This document shows, piece by piece, positions 1-6,935 of a DNA stretch of 43,657 nt. The position numbers were made by a program, and so were the translations under genes. The DNA is from an uncultured Collinsella sp. (GTDB lineage: Bacteria > Actinomycetota > Coriobacteriia > Coriobacteriales > Coriobacteriaceae). The stretch is taken from positions 1 to 43,657 of the forward strand of contig CABUSE010000001.1 in assembly GCA_902494135.1 (NCBI GenBank). The letters are read 5' to 3'. How positions within the stretch are numbered: the first letter of the stretch is position 1; every line of letters begins with the position of its first letter. The notes below the pieces were generated by a model, which did not search any database, was not told where the DNA came from, and was given only the letters and a program-made list of their open reading frames with translations.

Positions 1-36
1 CCGTTCGGCATGCCGGCCCGCTCAGGGGATGTGAAA

Positions 37-1050
37 TTAATAACGCTCAAAGAAGGCAAGGGCATTATCGCTGCAGAGCTTCTGCATCACGGTCTTGCCA
101 AAGTGCTTGGAGAGCATGTTCTGGAACTCGGGCATCTTGCTGGCATCGGAGAGGAAGGCGGGCACCGTGGCACCGTCCCAGTCGCCGCCGAGCGCGATGA
201 CGTCCTCGCCGCCCAGGTCGAGCCAGTGCTCGATATGTGCCGCCAGCTGGTCGAAGGTGACGTCTGCGGCGGTCTTGTCGGTTGCGTCGTTGGAAAGGAA
301 CTCGCTGCAGTAGTTGAGGCCGACGATGCCACCCATGTCGCGAATGGTGCGGAACTGGTCGTCGGTGAGGTTGCGCTTAACGCCGCAAACTGCACGAGAG
401 TTGGAGTGGCTGGCGACGAAGGGACGTGTGGCGTGGGCGACAACCTCGTCAAAGCACTCATCGTTGAGGTGGGAGACGTCAAGCACCATGCCGGCGTGCT
501 CCATCTGCGTAAGTGCCTCGATGCCGGCGGCGGTGAGGCCGGCGTGGGTATCGTGTCCGCTCGCGAGCGGTCCCTGCGCATTCCAGCTGAGCGATGACAT
601 GAGTACGCCCAAGCTCTTGAGCACCTCGATCAGCGCGGGGTCCTCGGCAAAGAACGTGGCGTTTTCGATGGTGTGGATGCAGGCGACCTTGCCGTCTTTG
701 AGCGCGGGGCGAATGTCTGCCGCGCTGCGTACGTTGACCATGCGGTCGTGGTTGAGCATTGCCTGGCCGCTCATATGCGCCATGATCTGCGCCTGGAAGC
801 GCGCGGCGTGGGCGGTGGGAATCTCATCGGGGACAAACGTGGCGAAGCACTGTGCCCATGGCGTGTTGCCGATCTTTGCGAGCGAGATGGCGCAGGCGTT
901 GCCCTCGATGAGGTCGAAATCTTGCGGATGCGTTTCGTCGCCGGGGAAATAACCGTCGGTGCCGGCGGTAAAGCGCAGGTCGAGATCGAGCGTGGCCCAG
1001 CCGATGCGGTCGGCGGTGTCGCAGTGTAGGTCAAATACGGGATATGCCAT
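37..1050 (-). CDS. Membrane dipeptidase (peptidase family M19)
   Basis: Zinc-dependent dipeptidase of the renal dipeptidase family, 337 residues, which hydrolyses dipeptides. The N-terminal FDLHCDT carries the first metal-binding His and Asp. VLDVSHLND and VASHSNSRAVCG are the conserved central metal and substrate motifs, and LGGDWDGA near residue 290 is the family C-terminal signature. There is no signal peptide, so it is probably cytoplasmic. I chose the ATG at 1050 because GGAGG lies 4-8 bases ahead of it; an upstream in-frame ATG would add ten poorly conserved residues. It stands alone, divergent from the FKBP gene. Family assignment is firm, substrate unknown. Confidence 0.9.
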   Translation of the reverse strand: MAYPVFDLHCDTADRIGWATLDLDLRFTAGTDGYFPGDETHPQDFDLIEGNACAISLAKIGNTPWAQCFATFVPDEIPTAHAARFQAQIMAHMSGQAMLNHDRMVNVRSAADIRPALKDGKVACIHTIENATFFAEDPALIEVLKSLGVLMSSLSWNAQGPLASGHDTHAGLTAAGIEALTQMEHAGMVLDVSHLNDECFDEVVAHATRPFVASHSNSRAVCGVKRNLTDDQFRTIRDMGGIVGLNYCSEFLSNDATDKTAADVTFDQLAAHIEHWLDLGGEDVIALGGDWDGATVPAFLSDASKMPEFQNMLSKHFGKTVMQKLCSDNALAFFERY

Positions 1051-1170
1051 GGTTCCTCCGGTTGCAGCGTTTCTTTGCAAACTGTCATTGAATTGTATGA
1101 CTAGGGTATAGTTAGCGCCATATGTTCACGGCGGCCCGCGTTGTGCGCCGCCCTTATCACGGAGGTTACC

Positions 1171-1599
1171 ATGTCCAACCAGGGCAAGAAGGTCAAGACT
1201 CATTATCGCGGCACGCTCGACGACGGCACGCAGTTCGATAGCTCCTACGATCGCGGCGAGCCGCTGGAGTTCACCTGCGGCGCCGGCCAGATGATCAAGG
1301 GCTTCGACGCCGCCGTGGTCGACATGCAGGTGGGCGAGAAGAAGACCGTGCACATTCCTGCTGCCGATGCCTACGGCGAGCACAATCCCGAGATGGTTAT
1401 TACCTTCCCGGCCGAGCAGGTTCCCAACATCGAGCAGATCGAGAAGGGCATGAAGCTCTTCCTGTCCACGCCGAGCGGCATGCCTGTCCCCGCCGTCGTC
1501 ATCGACGTAACGCCCGAGGCTGTGACGCTCGATGCCAACCACGAGCTTGCCGGCAAGGACCTCAACTTTGATATCGAGCTCGTCGAGGTCGAGGGTTAG
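1171..1599 (+). CDS. FKBP-type peptidyl-prolyl isomerase, SlyD-like
   Basis: A 142-residue FKBP-fold prolyl isomerase and chaperone. The split FKBP domain is visible: VKTHYRGTLDDGTQFDSSY at the start, then GQMIKGFDAAVVDMQVGEKK, and a C-terminal strand ending FDIELVEVEG. The inserted flap domain (about residues 68-125, starting AYGEHNPEM) is that of SlyD. Unlike E. coli SlyD there is no His/Cys-rich metal-binding tail; the protein stops right after the last FKBP strand. The ATG at 1171 has GGAGG five bases upstream; an ATG-less extension upstream is not supported. The next gene begins three bases after the stop, so the two are probably translated together. Confidence 0.9.
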   Translation: MSNQGKKVKTHYRGTLDDGTQFDSSYDRGEPLEFTCGAGQMIKGFDAAVVDMQVGEKKTVHIPAADAYGEHNPEMVITFPAEQVPNIEQIEKGMKLFLSTPSGMPVPAVVIDVTPEAVTLDANHELAGKDLNFDIELVEVEG

Positions 1600-1602
1600 A
1601 GC

Positions 1603-2181
1603 ATGCCTGAGCGCTTGGTTTCGACGACATGCTTGGGAAATCTCAACGATCCGTCCTATGAACTTCTGCTTCGCCGGAAGCTGGGCGGCGTCTTTGAAGT
1701 TGACGAGCTACTGCTCGATTGGGACCAGGCTGATGTATGCGCGTTTGTGGGCGTGACGGAGCTGGGGCGCACGGTCGATGTTCGGCTGGATACTGCCGAC
1801 GGCGGTCGTTTTGTCGACGGCGACGTGCTCGCCGTCGACCGTTCGGGCGTGGTGCCCGTGACGGTTGTCGTGCGCCTGCGCAGCGCCGAGGTTTATTTGG
1901 TCGAAGTTGACCGCATGGACCCGATTGCGCTCGCGCATGCGTGCTGGGAGATCGGCAATATGCATGCGCCGCTTTTTCGAGGCGATTCGGACGAGTATAC
2001 CGTGCGCATGTATACGCCGGTGCAGCCTGTTTTGGGCCGCATGCTCCGGGGCGTCGAGGGCGTTCGGCTCTCGACGGTTACCCGTGAACTCGATTCGGAC
2101 CGGCGCTTTGCGTCGAGTGCGGCGGATGCCGTTGTGAGTATGGCACCAGACTTTACGATCGTAAAGAAGGCGCGCGGTTAA
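1603..2181 (+). CDS. Orphan UreE-like metallochaperone-type protein
   Basis: 192 residues. The C-terminal half resembles the urease accessory protein UreE: AHACWEIGNMHAPLF (about residues 110-124) matches the UreE stretch that carries the metal-binding His after Gly-Asn, followed by a YTPVQPVLGRMLRGVEGVRL segment matching the rest of that domain. The N-terminal part would correspond to the UreE peptide-binding domain. There is no His-rich tail, and no urease structural or accessory gene lies in the window. It starts three bases after the FKBP stop codon, with GAGG just inside the upstream gene, indicating translational coupling. UreE delivers nickel to urease in other bacteria; what this one serves is unknown. 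The similarity is judged by eye, so function is tentative. Confidence 0.6.
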   Translation: MPERLVSTTCLGNLNDPSYELLLRRKLGGVFEVDELLLDWDQADVCAFVGVTELGRTVDVRLDTADGGRFVDGDVLAVDRSGVVPVTVVVRLRSAEVYLVEVDRMDPIALAHACWEIGNMHAPLFRGDSDEYTVRMYTPVQPVLGRMLRGVEGVRLSTVTRELDSDRRFASSAADAVVSMAPDFTIVKKARG

Positions 2182-2194
2182 CGTGCGTATAAGT

Positions 2195-2237
2195 AAGGCG
2201 GACTTTGAGAGACAACTATTCAAAGTCCGCCTTTCTG
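2195..2237 (+). terminator. Rho-independent terminator after the UreE-like gene
   Basis: A 14-bp perfect stem (2195-2208 with 2220-2233, AAGGCGGACTTTGA and its complement), an 11-base loop and a short T-rich tail, 13 bases after the UreE-like stop codon. Confidence 0.8.
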
Positions 2238-2262
2238 TTGATGAGATGCTGTGGGGGAGCAT

Positions 2263-3060
2263 ATGGGTCTTGAAGGAATCAAGCTGATTGCATGCGATTT
2301 GGACGGCACGTTGCTGCATCCGGGGGAGCGCGAGCCGCGTTCCGAGGCCTTCGAGCTCATCGATGAGCTGCATCGTCGCGGTATCGTGTTTATGCCGGCG
2401 AGCGGCCGTCAATATGCGAGCTTGCGCTATCTGTTTGCCCCGGTGGCCGATGAGCTCGCCTATGTATGCGAAAACGGAGCCCTGGTGATGAGCGAGGGAC
2501 GTGCCGTTGTCAAGCGTTCCATGGAGCGTAGCCTTGCTATGGATATCGCGAATGCCGTGGTTGCGTATCCCCATGCCGACGTGACCCTTTCGTGTGAGGG
2601 ACACCTCTACACCATGAGCGGCAACGATGCGTTCGTCGATCATTTGCGCTATGAGGTCCACTGCGATGTGGCAGTGGTCGCCCGCCCCGAGGACATCGAC
2701 GAGGACGTCATTAAGATTGCCTTCCAGACGCCCGAGGTGGATCAGCCGGCGGCCCTGGAGTATTTTGAGCGCCTCTTTAGCGACCGTGTTGACGTGATGA
2801 CGTCGGGAACCGAATGGACGGACTTTATCGGCTTTGATTCGGGTAAGGGTTCCGCGCTTGCCGATTACGGTCGTGCCCTGGGTATTTCGCCCGATGAGAT
2901 GATGGCGTTTGGCGACAATGAGAACGATCGCGACATGCTCAACGTCGTGGGCCATCCCTATCTGATGGAGAGCTGCAACCCCACCATGCGCGGCATCAAC
3001 GACCGCGTCCGCTACGTGCACACGGTCGAAGAAGAACTGCGCCGCCTGCTCGCCGAGTAG
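2263..3060 (+). CDS. Cof-type HAD-superfamily hydrolase
   Basis: A 265-residue haloacid dehalogenase-type phosphatase of the Cof/YidA class (C2-capped), expected to dephosphorylate sugar phosphates or similar metabolites in the cytoplasm. Motif I is LIACDLDGTLL with the nucleophilic Asp, motif II is the Ser of MPASGRQ, motif III is the Lys of DSGKGSAL, and motif IV is MAFGDNENDRDML. The Met at 2263 gives the usual Cof start and has GGGGGAG three to nine bases ahead. A GTG at 2251 would add four residues and cannot be excluded. Substrate cannot be told from sequence. Confidence 0.88.
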   Translation: MGLEGIKLIACDLDGTLLHPGEREPRSEAFELIDELHRRGIVFMPASGRQYASLRYLFAPVADELAYVCENGALVMSEGRAVVKRSMERSLAMDIANAVVAYPHADVTLSCEGHLYTMSGNDAFVDHLRYEVHCDVAVVARPEDIDEDVIKIAFQTPEVDQPAALEYFERLFSDRVDVMTSGTEWTDFIGFDSGKGSALADYGRALGISPDEMMAFGDNENDRDMLNVVGHPYLMESCNPTMRGINDRVRYVHTVEEELRRLLAE

Positions 3061-3061
3061 G

Positions 3062-3135
3062 CTTTCGAGACATACCTGGAAATGTACTGTTTGCTGTAGC
3101 GGATGGGAAAGTAGATTTGCAGGCATGTCTCAAAG
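3062..3135. repeat. Imperfect inverted repeat between convergent genes
   Basis: CTTTCGAGACATACCTG (3062-3078) pairs with CAGGCATGTCTCAAAG (3120-3135), leaving one mismatch and one bulged base around a 41-base spacer. It lies exactly between the convergent Cof and Fur-family genes. There is no T-tract on either strand, so a classical terminator is not evident. Confidence 0.45.
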
Positions 3136-3136
3136 A

Positions 3137-3517
3137 CTACCGGCAGTCGGGGCAGAGCCCCTCGAAGATGGTGTAGTGCGACGAGACATGCCAGCCGATT
3201 TGCTCGGACGCCTTGGTGTCGAGCTGGGTATCGAAGGGGAGTGGCACGTCGATGACGCGGCTGCACGAGGTGCAGATGACATGCGCATGCGGCTCGATGG
3301 CGCGATCGAAGCGACTCCCGCCCGGCGTCTTGATGGAGAGGATCTCGCCGGCGTCGGCCAAGAGATTGAGATTGCGGTAGACCGTGCCGCGGCTGATTTT
3401 GTCATCCTGTTCGCGCACGGCGTTGTAGATTTCATCGGCGGTGGGATGGTTATAGCTTTGGCGCACGGCGTCAAGAACCAGCTTTCGCTGCCTGGTATTC
3501 CTTCTTTGCACCGCCAT
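3137..3517 (-). CDS. Fur/PerR-family metalloregulator
   Basis: A 126-residue DNA-binding repressor of the Fur superfamily. The N-terminal winged helix includes HPTADEIYNAVR and ISRGTVYRNLNLLADAGEI. The metal-sensing part has EPHAHVICTSC, and the pair CTSC and CPDC forms the structural zinc site typical of Fur, PerR and Zur. The protein ends right after the second pair. The ATG at 3517 has AGGCGAGG upstream. The 61-base gap to the acylphosphatase gene holds an AT-rich stretch (TTATTAGTATT on the minus strand) that loosely resembles a Per-type box and might allow autoregulation. Whether it senses iron, peroxide or another metal is undetermined. Confidence 0.88.
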   Translation of the reverse strand: MAVQRRNTRQRKLVLDAVRQSYNHPTADEIYNAVREQDDKISRGTVYRNLNLLADAGEILSIKTPGGSRFDRAIEPHAHVICTSCSRVIDVPLPFDTQLDTKASEQIGWHVSSHYTIFEGLCPDCR

Positions 3518-3578
3518 GCGCCTCGCCTCTTTTCTATCAACGGTCGTAGGTAAATGATACCGTATTTAGCACACAATA

Positions 3579-3989
3579 CTAATAATGAGGACTGAAACCG
3601 TCTTCATTGGCAAGTGTGGCTCGGGCCTGGGCGTCTACGAGGCGAAAACGTGTCCCCATGCGCTCGTAGGAGGCATGAAGCGCCTCGAGCTGAGACGCGA
3701 TGTTTGTCGGCGTGCCCTGTAGCTCCATCTCAACCGAGCCGTCTTCCATATTGCGCACCCAGCCGGTGAGGGAGCGCGCCTGTGCGAGGTTGGTGTTGGT
3801 AAAGCGAAAGCCGACGCCCTGGACTTGGCCCTCCCAGCGCAGGAAATAGCGCAGGGGAGTGTCTTGAGTGGCCTCGTCGCTTGCGAGTACAGTAAGCCTG
3901 CGGCGCAGCTCAAGCTCGACGTTTGATGGTTTTTGAGGCTCTCGACTGCCGCCGGTGACGCTGGAGAAGAACGTATCGAAGAGGCCCAT
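3579..3989 (-). CDS. Acylphosphatase-domain protein
   Basis: 136 residues. The acylphosphatase fold fills residues 46-136: GQVQGVGFRF holds the catalytic Arg loop, and SLTGWVRNMEDGSVEMELQG holds the catalytic Asn. The family hydrolyses carboxyl-phosphate bonds. The first 45 residues are an extension absent from the roughly 90-residue stand-alone enzymes, starting MGLFDTFFSSVTGG. The ATG at 3989 lies two bases after the stop of the Gfo/Idh gene, so the pair is translationally coupled. A longer open frame runs upstream inside the Gfo/Idh gene but has no support. Confidence 0.82.
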   Translation of the reverse strand: MGLFDTFFSSVTGGSREPQKPSNVELELRRRLTVLASDEATQDTPLRYFLRWEGQVQGVGFRFTNTNLAQARSLTGWVRNMEDGSVEMELQGTPTNIASQLEALHASYERMGTRFRLVDAQARATLANEDGFSPHY

Positions 3990-3991
3990 CG

Positions 3992-5098
3992 CTATGCCTG
4001 CTTGCCTGCGTCGGCCGGGAAGGTTATGCCGGCCTGCTGGCGCACGGCATCCATGATGCGCAGCGAGACGAGCGTGACATCGCGGTAGTGGCCAAGCTCG
4101 TGGCGTCCCGCCGGGGTCTCCCAAATCTCTTCCTTAACGTTATCGATGCCGTCGATGGCGGTGATAAAGTCCGCGAGCTCGTATTCCATAGTGTTGCTAG
4201 ATTTGGGCAGGTCGAGCACGCGGCCGTTGTCGCCCTGTTCGCGCGGTGCCTCGGTCGCCGAGCCGCGTACGACATCGCCGCGATAGTCGATGCGGACGTT
4301 GCGGGGCGTGGACAGATGGTCAATCTGGATAGTGCCACGCTCGCCTTCGATCTGCGAGGGCAGCAGGTCATTCGTAATTTTGGAGTGTGCAAGCTCGACG
4401 GAAATGCGGCCTCCGCCATAACTGGCGAGAATGGAGCCGCAGCCGTCGATGGGACCATGGGTGAGCTCTTGCGTTGAGGGGTCGAGCAGCGTGGTCATGC
4501 TGGTGAGGCCGGAGGGCATGCCGAAAATCTCGACCATGGGCTCGACGGTGTAGACGCCAATGTCCATGAGGGAGCCCGAGGCCATGTGGCAGTCGAAGAT
4601 ATTGGTGGCGCGCCCCGCGAGAACCTCGTTGTAGCGCGAGGAATATTTGCCAAAGCGCAATGAGGCGCGGCGGATGGGGGCGATCTCGCCCAGGGCGTCC
4701 TCGACGGCGTGGAAAGCGGGGTCATGGAGCGGGCGCATGGCCTCGAGGGCTACGACGCCCGCCGCCTCGGCTGCGCGAAAGACCTCGAGCGCCTGTGCCT
4801 CGGTGGCACAAAAGGGCTTTTCGACGATAACGTGCTTGCCACCGGCGATACAGGCGAGCGCCTGCTCGTAGTGGAGCGCATTGGGGCTGCCGATGTAGAC
4901 GGCGTCGACGTCGTCGGCGGACGCAAGCTCGTCAAGCACGGTGAAGTTACGTTCGCCGCCGTGCTTAGCGGTGAAGGCGCCGCCGCGATCTGCATCGCGC
5001 GAGAGCGTGCCCACAAACGCGGCTTGGTCGTTGGCGTTGACGACCTGGATAAAGTCGTCGGTAATCATGGATGTGCCGATGGTCGCTATACGCAGCAT
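3992..5098 (-). CDS. Gfo/Idh/MocA-family NAD(P)-dependent oxidoreductase
   Basis: 368 residues. An N-terminal Rossmann fold starts RIATIGTSMITDDFI, although the classic GxGxxG is GTSMIT here. YIGSPNALHYEQALACIAGGKHVIVEKPF contains the family EKP motif with the catalytic Lys. The C-terminal alpha/beta domain follows from about residue 125. Members oxidise or reduce sugars, inositols or similar alcohols. GAGGGGG lies just ahead of the ATG. It is co-directional with RNase HI upstream (75-base gap) and coupled to acylphosphatase downstream. Substrate unknown. Confidence 0.88.
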   Translation of the reverse strand: MLRIATIGTSMITDDFIQVVNANDQAAFVGTLSRDADRGGAFTAKHGGERNFTVLDELASADDVDAVYIGSPNALHYEQALACIAGGKHVIVEKPFCATEAQALEVFRAAEAAGVVALEAMRPLHDPAFHAVEDALGEIAPIRRASLRFGKYSSRYNEVLAGRATNIFDCHMASGSLMDIGVYTVEPMVEIFGMPSGLTSMTTLLDPSTQELTHGPIDGCGSILASYGGGRISVELAHSKITNDLLPSQIEGERGTIQIDHLSTPRNVRIDYRGDVVRGSATEAPREQGDNGRVLDLPKSSNTMEYELADFITAIDGIDNVKEEIWETPAGRHELGHYRDVTLVSLRIMDAVRQQAGITFPADAGKQA

Positions 5099-5173
5099 AT
5101 ATCCCCCTCGTGCCGTTCGGTTTACAGGATGAGTGTAGCGCGAGGGGGCAGGAAATAGCGTGCGAAAACGCCG

Positions 5174-5659
5174 TTACAGGTCGCTCTCGTTAAAGCCGGC
5201 GTCGATATCGAGGTTGCTGCCGTCGGCCGCCGTGGTGGCAAGCTCGTCACAGCGCTCGTTGAGCTCATGGCCGGCGTGGCCCTTAACCCAGATGAACTCC
5301 ACTTTGTGCTTACTCTTTGCGGTGAGCAGGCGCTCCCACAGATCGCGGTTCTTGACAGGCTGCTTGTTGGCGGTCTTCCAGCCGCGTTTTTTCCATCCGT
5401 CAATCCAGTGCTTGTTGAAGGCGTTGACGACGTACTGCGAATCGGAATGGACTTCGACGTCGCAAGGGCGGTTGAGCGCCTCGAGCGCCACGATAACGGC
5501 CATGAGCTCCATGCGGTTGTTGGTGGTCTTGGCGTAACCGCGTGAAAGCTCGGAGGTGAAGGTCTTGCCGGCGGGGTTGGTGTATTTGAGTACGGCGCCG
5601 TAGCCGCCGCGTCCCGGATTTGATCGGGCCGAGCCGTCGGTATAGATGATGACCTTCAC
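5174..5659 (-). CDS. rnhA: Ribonuclease HI
   Basis: A 161-residue enzyme that cuts the RNA strand of RNA-DNA hybrids. All four catalytic acids are in place: Asp in IIYTDGSARSNPG, Glu in TNNRMELMAVIVAL, Asp in VEVHSDSQYVV, and Asp in NERCDELA. The basic handle region KKRGWKTANKQPVKN is present. The start is GTG at 5659, eight bases after AAAGGA; this places the first strand (VKVIIYTDG) where the family expects it, whereas the upstream ATG adds 17 unrelated residues. Length matches the family. Confidence 0.95.
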   Translation of the reverse strand: MKVIIYTDGSARSNPGRGGYGAVLKYTNPAGKTFTSELSRGYAKTTNNRMELMAVIVALEALNRPCDVEVHSDSQYVVNAFNKHWIDGWKKRGWKTANKQPVKNRDLWERLLTAKSKHKVEFIWVKGHAGHELNERCDELATTAADGSNLDIDAGFNESDL

Positions 5660-5758
5660 ATGGTTCCTTTCGTTGGGTACGTTTCGTGTGAGTGACCATT
5701 GTAGCGCCATGCCCGCCGGGGGCTAGCAATCTACGATTTCTACCCCGTCTTCCGACAG

Positions 5759-6661
5759 TTAACTGGCATGGATGATGCGGTTGAGCTCGTCGAGGTATTG
5801 CTGCAAGAGGGGAGAGGGCTTGCGCTCGTCGTGCATGATATAGCCTACGTGCATCGTTGGGGCGTCTGCTAACGGGATCGATGCCATACCCCATTGCATT
5901 TCATTGGAGAGGACGCCGGTCGACAGGGTGTAACCGTTCGACGTGATAAGTAAGTTAGTAAGTGTTCCGCGGTCCGAGATTCGTATGTTGCGGTCGCAAG
6001 GGATATAGCTAAAAGGTTCCTCGGCGTAATAGAAGGAGTTTGAGGTTCCCTGTTCAAAGCTGTAGCGCGTATAGGGCGTGAGGTCGGCAAGGGACAGCTG
6101 AGGGCGGCGTGCGAGCGGGTGGCGCTCGCTGACGAAGACGTGGACCGTCGCGTCGAATAGGGGATGGAAGCTCGCTCGGGCATCGGCGAAGGCCTTCTGC
6201 AAGACACGGGTATTAAAGTCGTCCAGATAGAGGATGCCGATATCGCTGCGAAACGCACGGACGTCATCGACGATCTGCGCTGTGGTGGTCTCGCGCATGA
6301 TGAACTCGAACTTGCTGTCGCGGCAGCGCTCGACTACGTTGACAAAGGCCTCGACCGAAAACGCATAGTGTTGGGCCGAGATGGCGAGGCGGGCCTGAGG
6401 TGTACCGCCGTCCTCGTAGCGGGCCTCGAGCATGTCGGCCTGCTCTACGACCTGGCGCGCATAGCCCAAAAGCTCGGTACCGTCGTTGGTGAGCGTGACG
6501 CCGCGGCTGGAGCGCGTAAAGATCTCCAGATGGAGCTCCTGTTCCAGGCTTTTGACGGCATTGGAGATATTGGACTGTGCCGTATAGAGGCGCTGGGCTG
6601 CGGCGTTGATCGAACCGGACTCTGCCACGGCGATCAAAAAGCGAAGCTGCTGGAGGGTCAT
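5759..6661 (-). CDS. LysR-type transcriptional regulator, probably of sulfur or methionine genes
   Basis: 300 residues with an N-terminal winged helix-turn-helix (LQQLRFLIAVAESGSINAAA, then AQSNISNAVKSLEQELHLEIF) and a LysR effector-binding domain from about residue 90. The opening LQQLRF is like that of CysB/Cbl-type regulators. It is divergent from the metY leader and gene, the standard layout for a LysR activator with its target. An ATC-N9-GAT palindrome lies between them. The ATG at 6661 has AAGGA nine bases upstream; a GTG two codons earlier is too close to it. The link to sulfur metabolism is inferred from position. Confidence 0.88.
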   Translation of the reverse strand: MTLQQLRFLIAVAESGSINAAAQRLYTAQSNISNAVKSLEQELHLEIFTRSSRGVTLTNDGTELLGYARQVVEQADMLEARYEDGGTPQARLAISAQHYAFSVEAFVNVVERCRDSKFEFIMRETTTAQIVDDVRAFRSDIGILYLDDFNTRVLQKAFADARASFHPLFDATVHVFVSERHPLARRPQLSLADLTPYTRYSFEQGTSNSFYYAEEPFSYIPCDRNIRISDRGTLTNLLITSNGYTLSTGVLSNEMQWGMASIPLADAPTMHVGYIMHDERKPSPLLQQYLDELNRIIHAS

Positions 6662-6680
6662 CGGCACCCATCCTTTCGAG

Positions 6681-6703
6681 TGTTATCTGCAAAACCGATA
6701 ACA
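6681..6703. promoter_or_regulatory. LysR-type operator (TGTTATC-N9-GATAACA)
   Basis: A perfect 7-bp inverted repeat with a 9-base spacer, containing the LysR-family ATC-N9-GAT signature. Its centre is about 66 bases upstream of the predicted metY leader start site, the usual recognition-site distance for LysR activators, and 20 bases ahead of the regulator's own start codon, which would fit autoregulation. Confidence 0.75.
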
Positions 6704-6722
6704 GGTTAGCGCTTTTAAGTGA

Positions 6723-6751
6723 TTGACCCGGGTAGACGATGCTCGTACTAT
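6723..6751 (+). promoter_or_regulatory. Promoter of the metY leader transcript
   Basis: TTGACC (6723-6728), a 17-base spacer, then TACTAT (6746-6751). The predicted start near 6758 gives a leader of about 180 bases before metY. Confidence 0.65.
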
Positions 6752-6820
6752 TCAAAACACACAAAGGCAGTAGGTAATTAAGCCGACCACGGAACCGGGA
6801 TGTCAAAAGGAGGACCGCAT

Positions 6821-6874
6821 ATGAATTGCTTACCAAGACGAATGCCGGGCTCCTGTTTGCGCCCGTCGGCGTGA
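6821..6874 (+). CDS. Cys-containing leader peptide upstream of metY
   Basis: A 17-codon frame encoding MNCLPRRMPGSCLRPSA, too short for usual gene calling. It has a very strong ribosome site, AAAAGGAGG, seven bases ahead of the ATG, much better than chance for an intergenic frame. Cys codons are at positions 3 and 12; the second (TGT, 6854-6856) lies in the left arm of a hairpin, and the stop codon overlaps the inner stem. It is inside the predicted leader of a sulfur-assimilation gene, so a role in attenuation sensing Cys-tRNA supply is the natural reading. No conservation could be tested. Confidence 0.6.
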   Translation: MNCLPRRMPGSCLRPSA

Positions 6875-6881
6875 TCAGGAG
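6850..6881 (+). promoter_or_regulatory. Leader hairpin overlapping the leader-peptide end
   Basis: Outer stem CTCCTG (6850-6855) with CAGGAG (6876-6881), and inner stem GCGCC (6859-6863) with GGCGT (6868-6872) around a CGTC loop. A T-rich run lies at 6893-6907. The left arm CTCCT could instead pair with the metY Shine-Dalgarno AAGGAG (6924-6929) or with the leader's own AGGAG. Movement of the ribosome on the leader could therefore switch structures. Transcriptional or translational control cannot be told apart. Confidence 0.55.
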
Positions 6882-6935
6882 ACAGCGACTTACTTCTCTC
6901 TTTTTGTTTACTTTCGTTCGATCAAGGAGATTATC

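Noticed and set aside
1..36. End of a gene at the left edge
   Set aside because: Only 36 bases remain and neither strand shows a convincing coding end.
6752..6935. SAM riboswitch or T-box upstream of metY
   Set aside because: The conserved SAM-I core and the T-box sequence are not present; the leader-peptide reading explains the strong internal ribosome site better.
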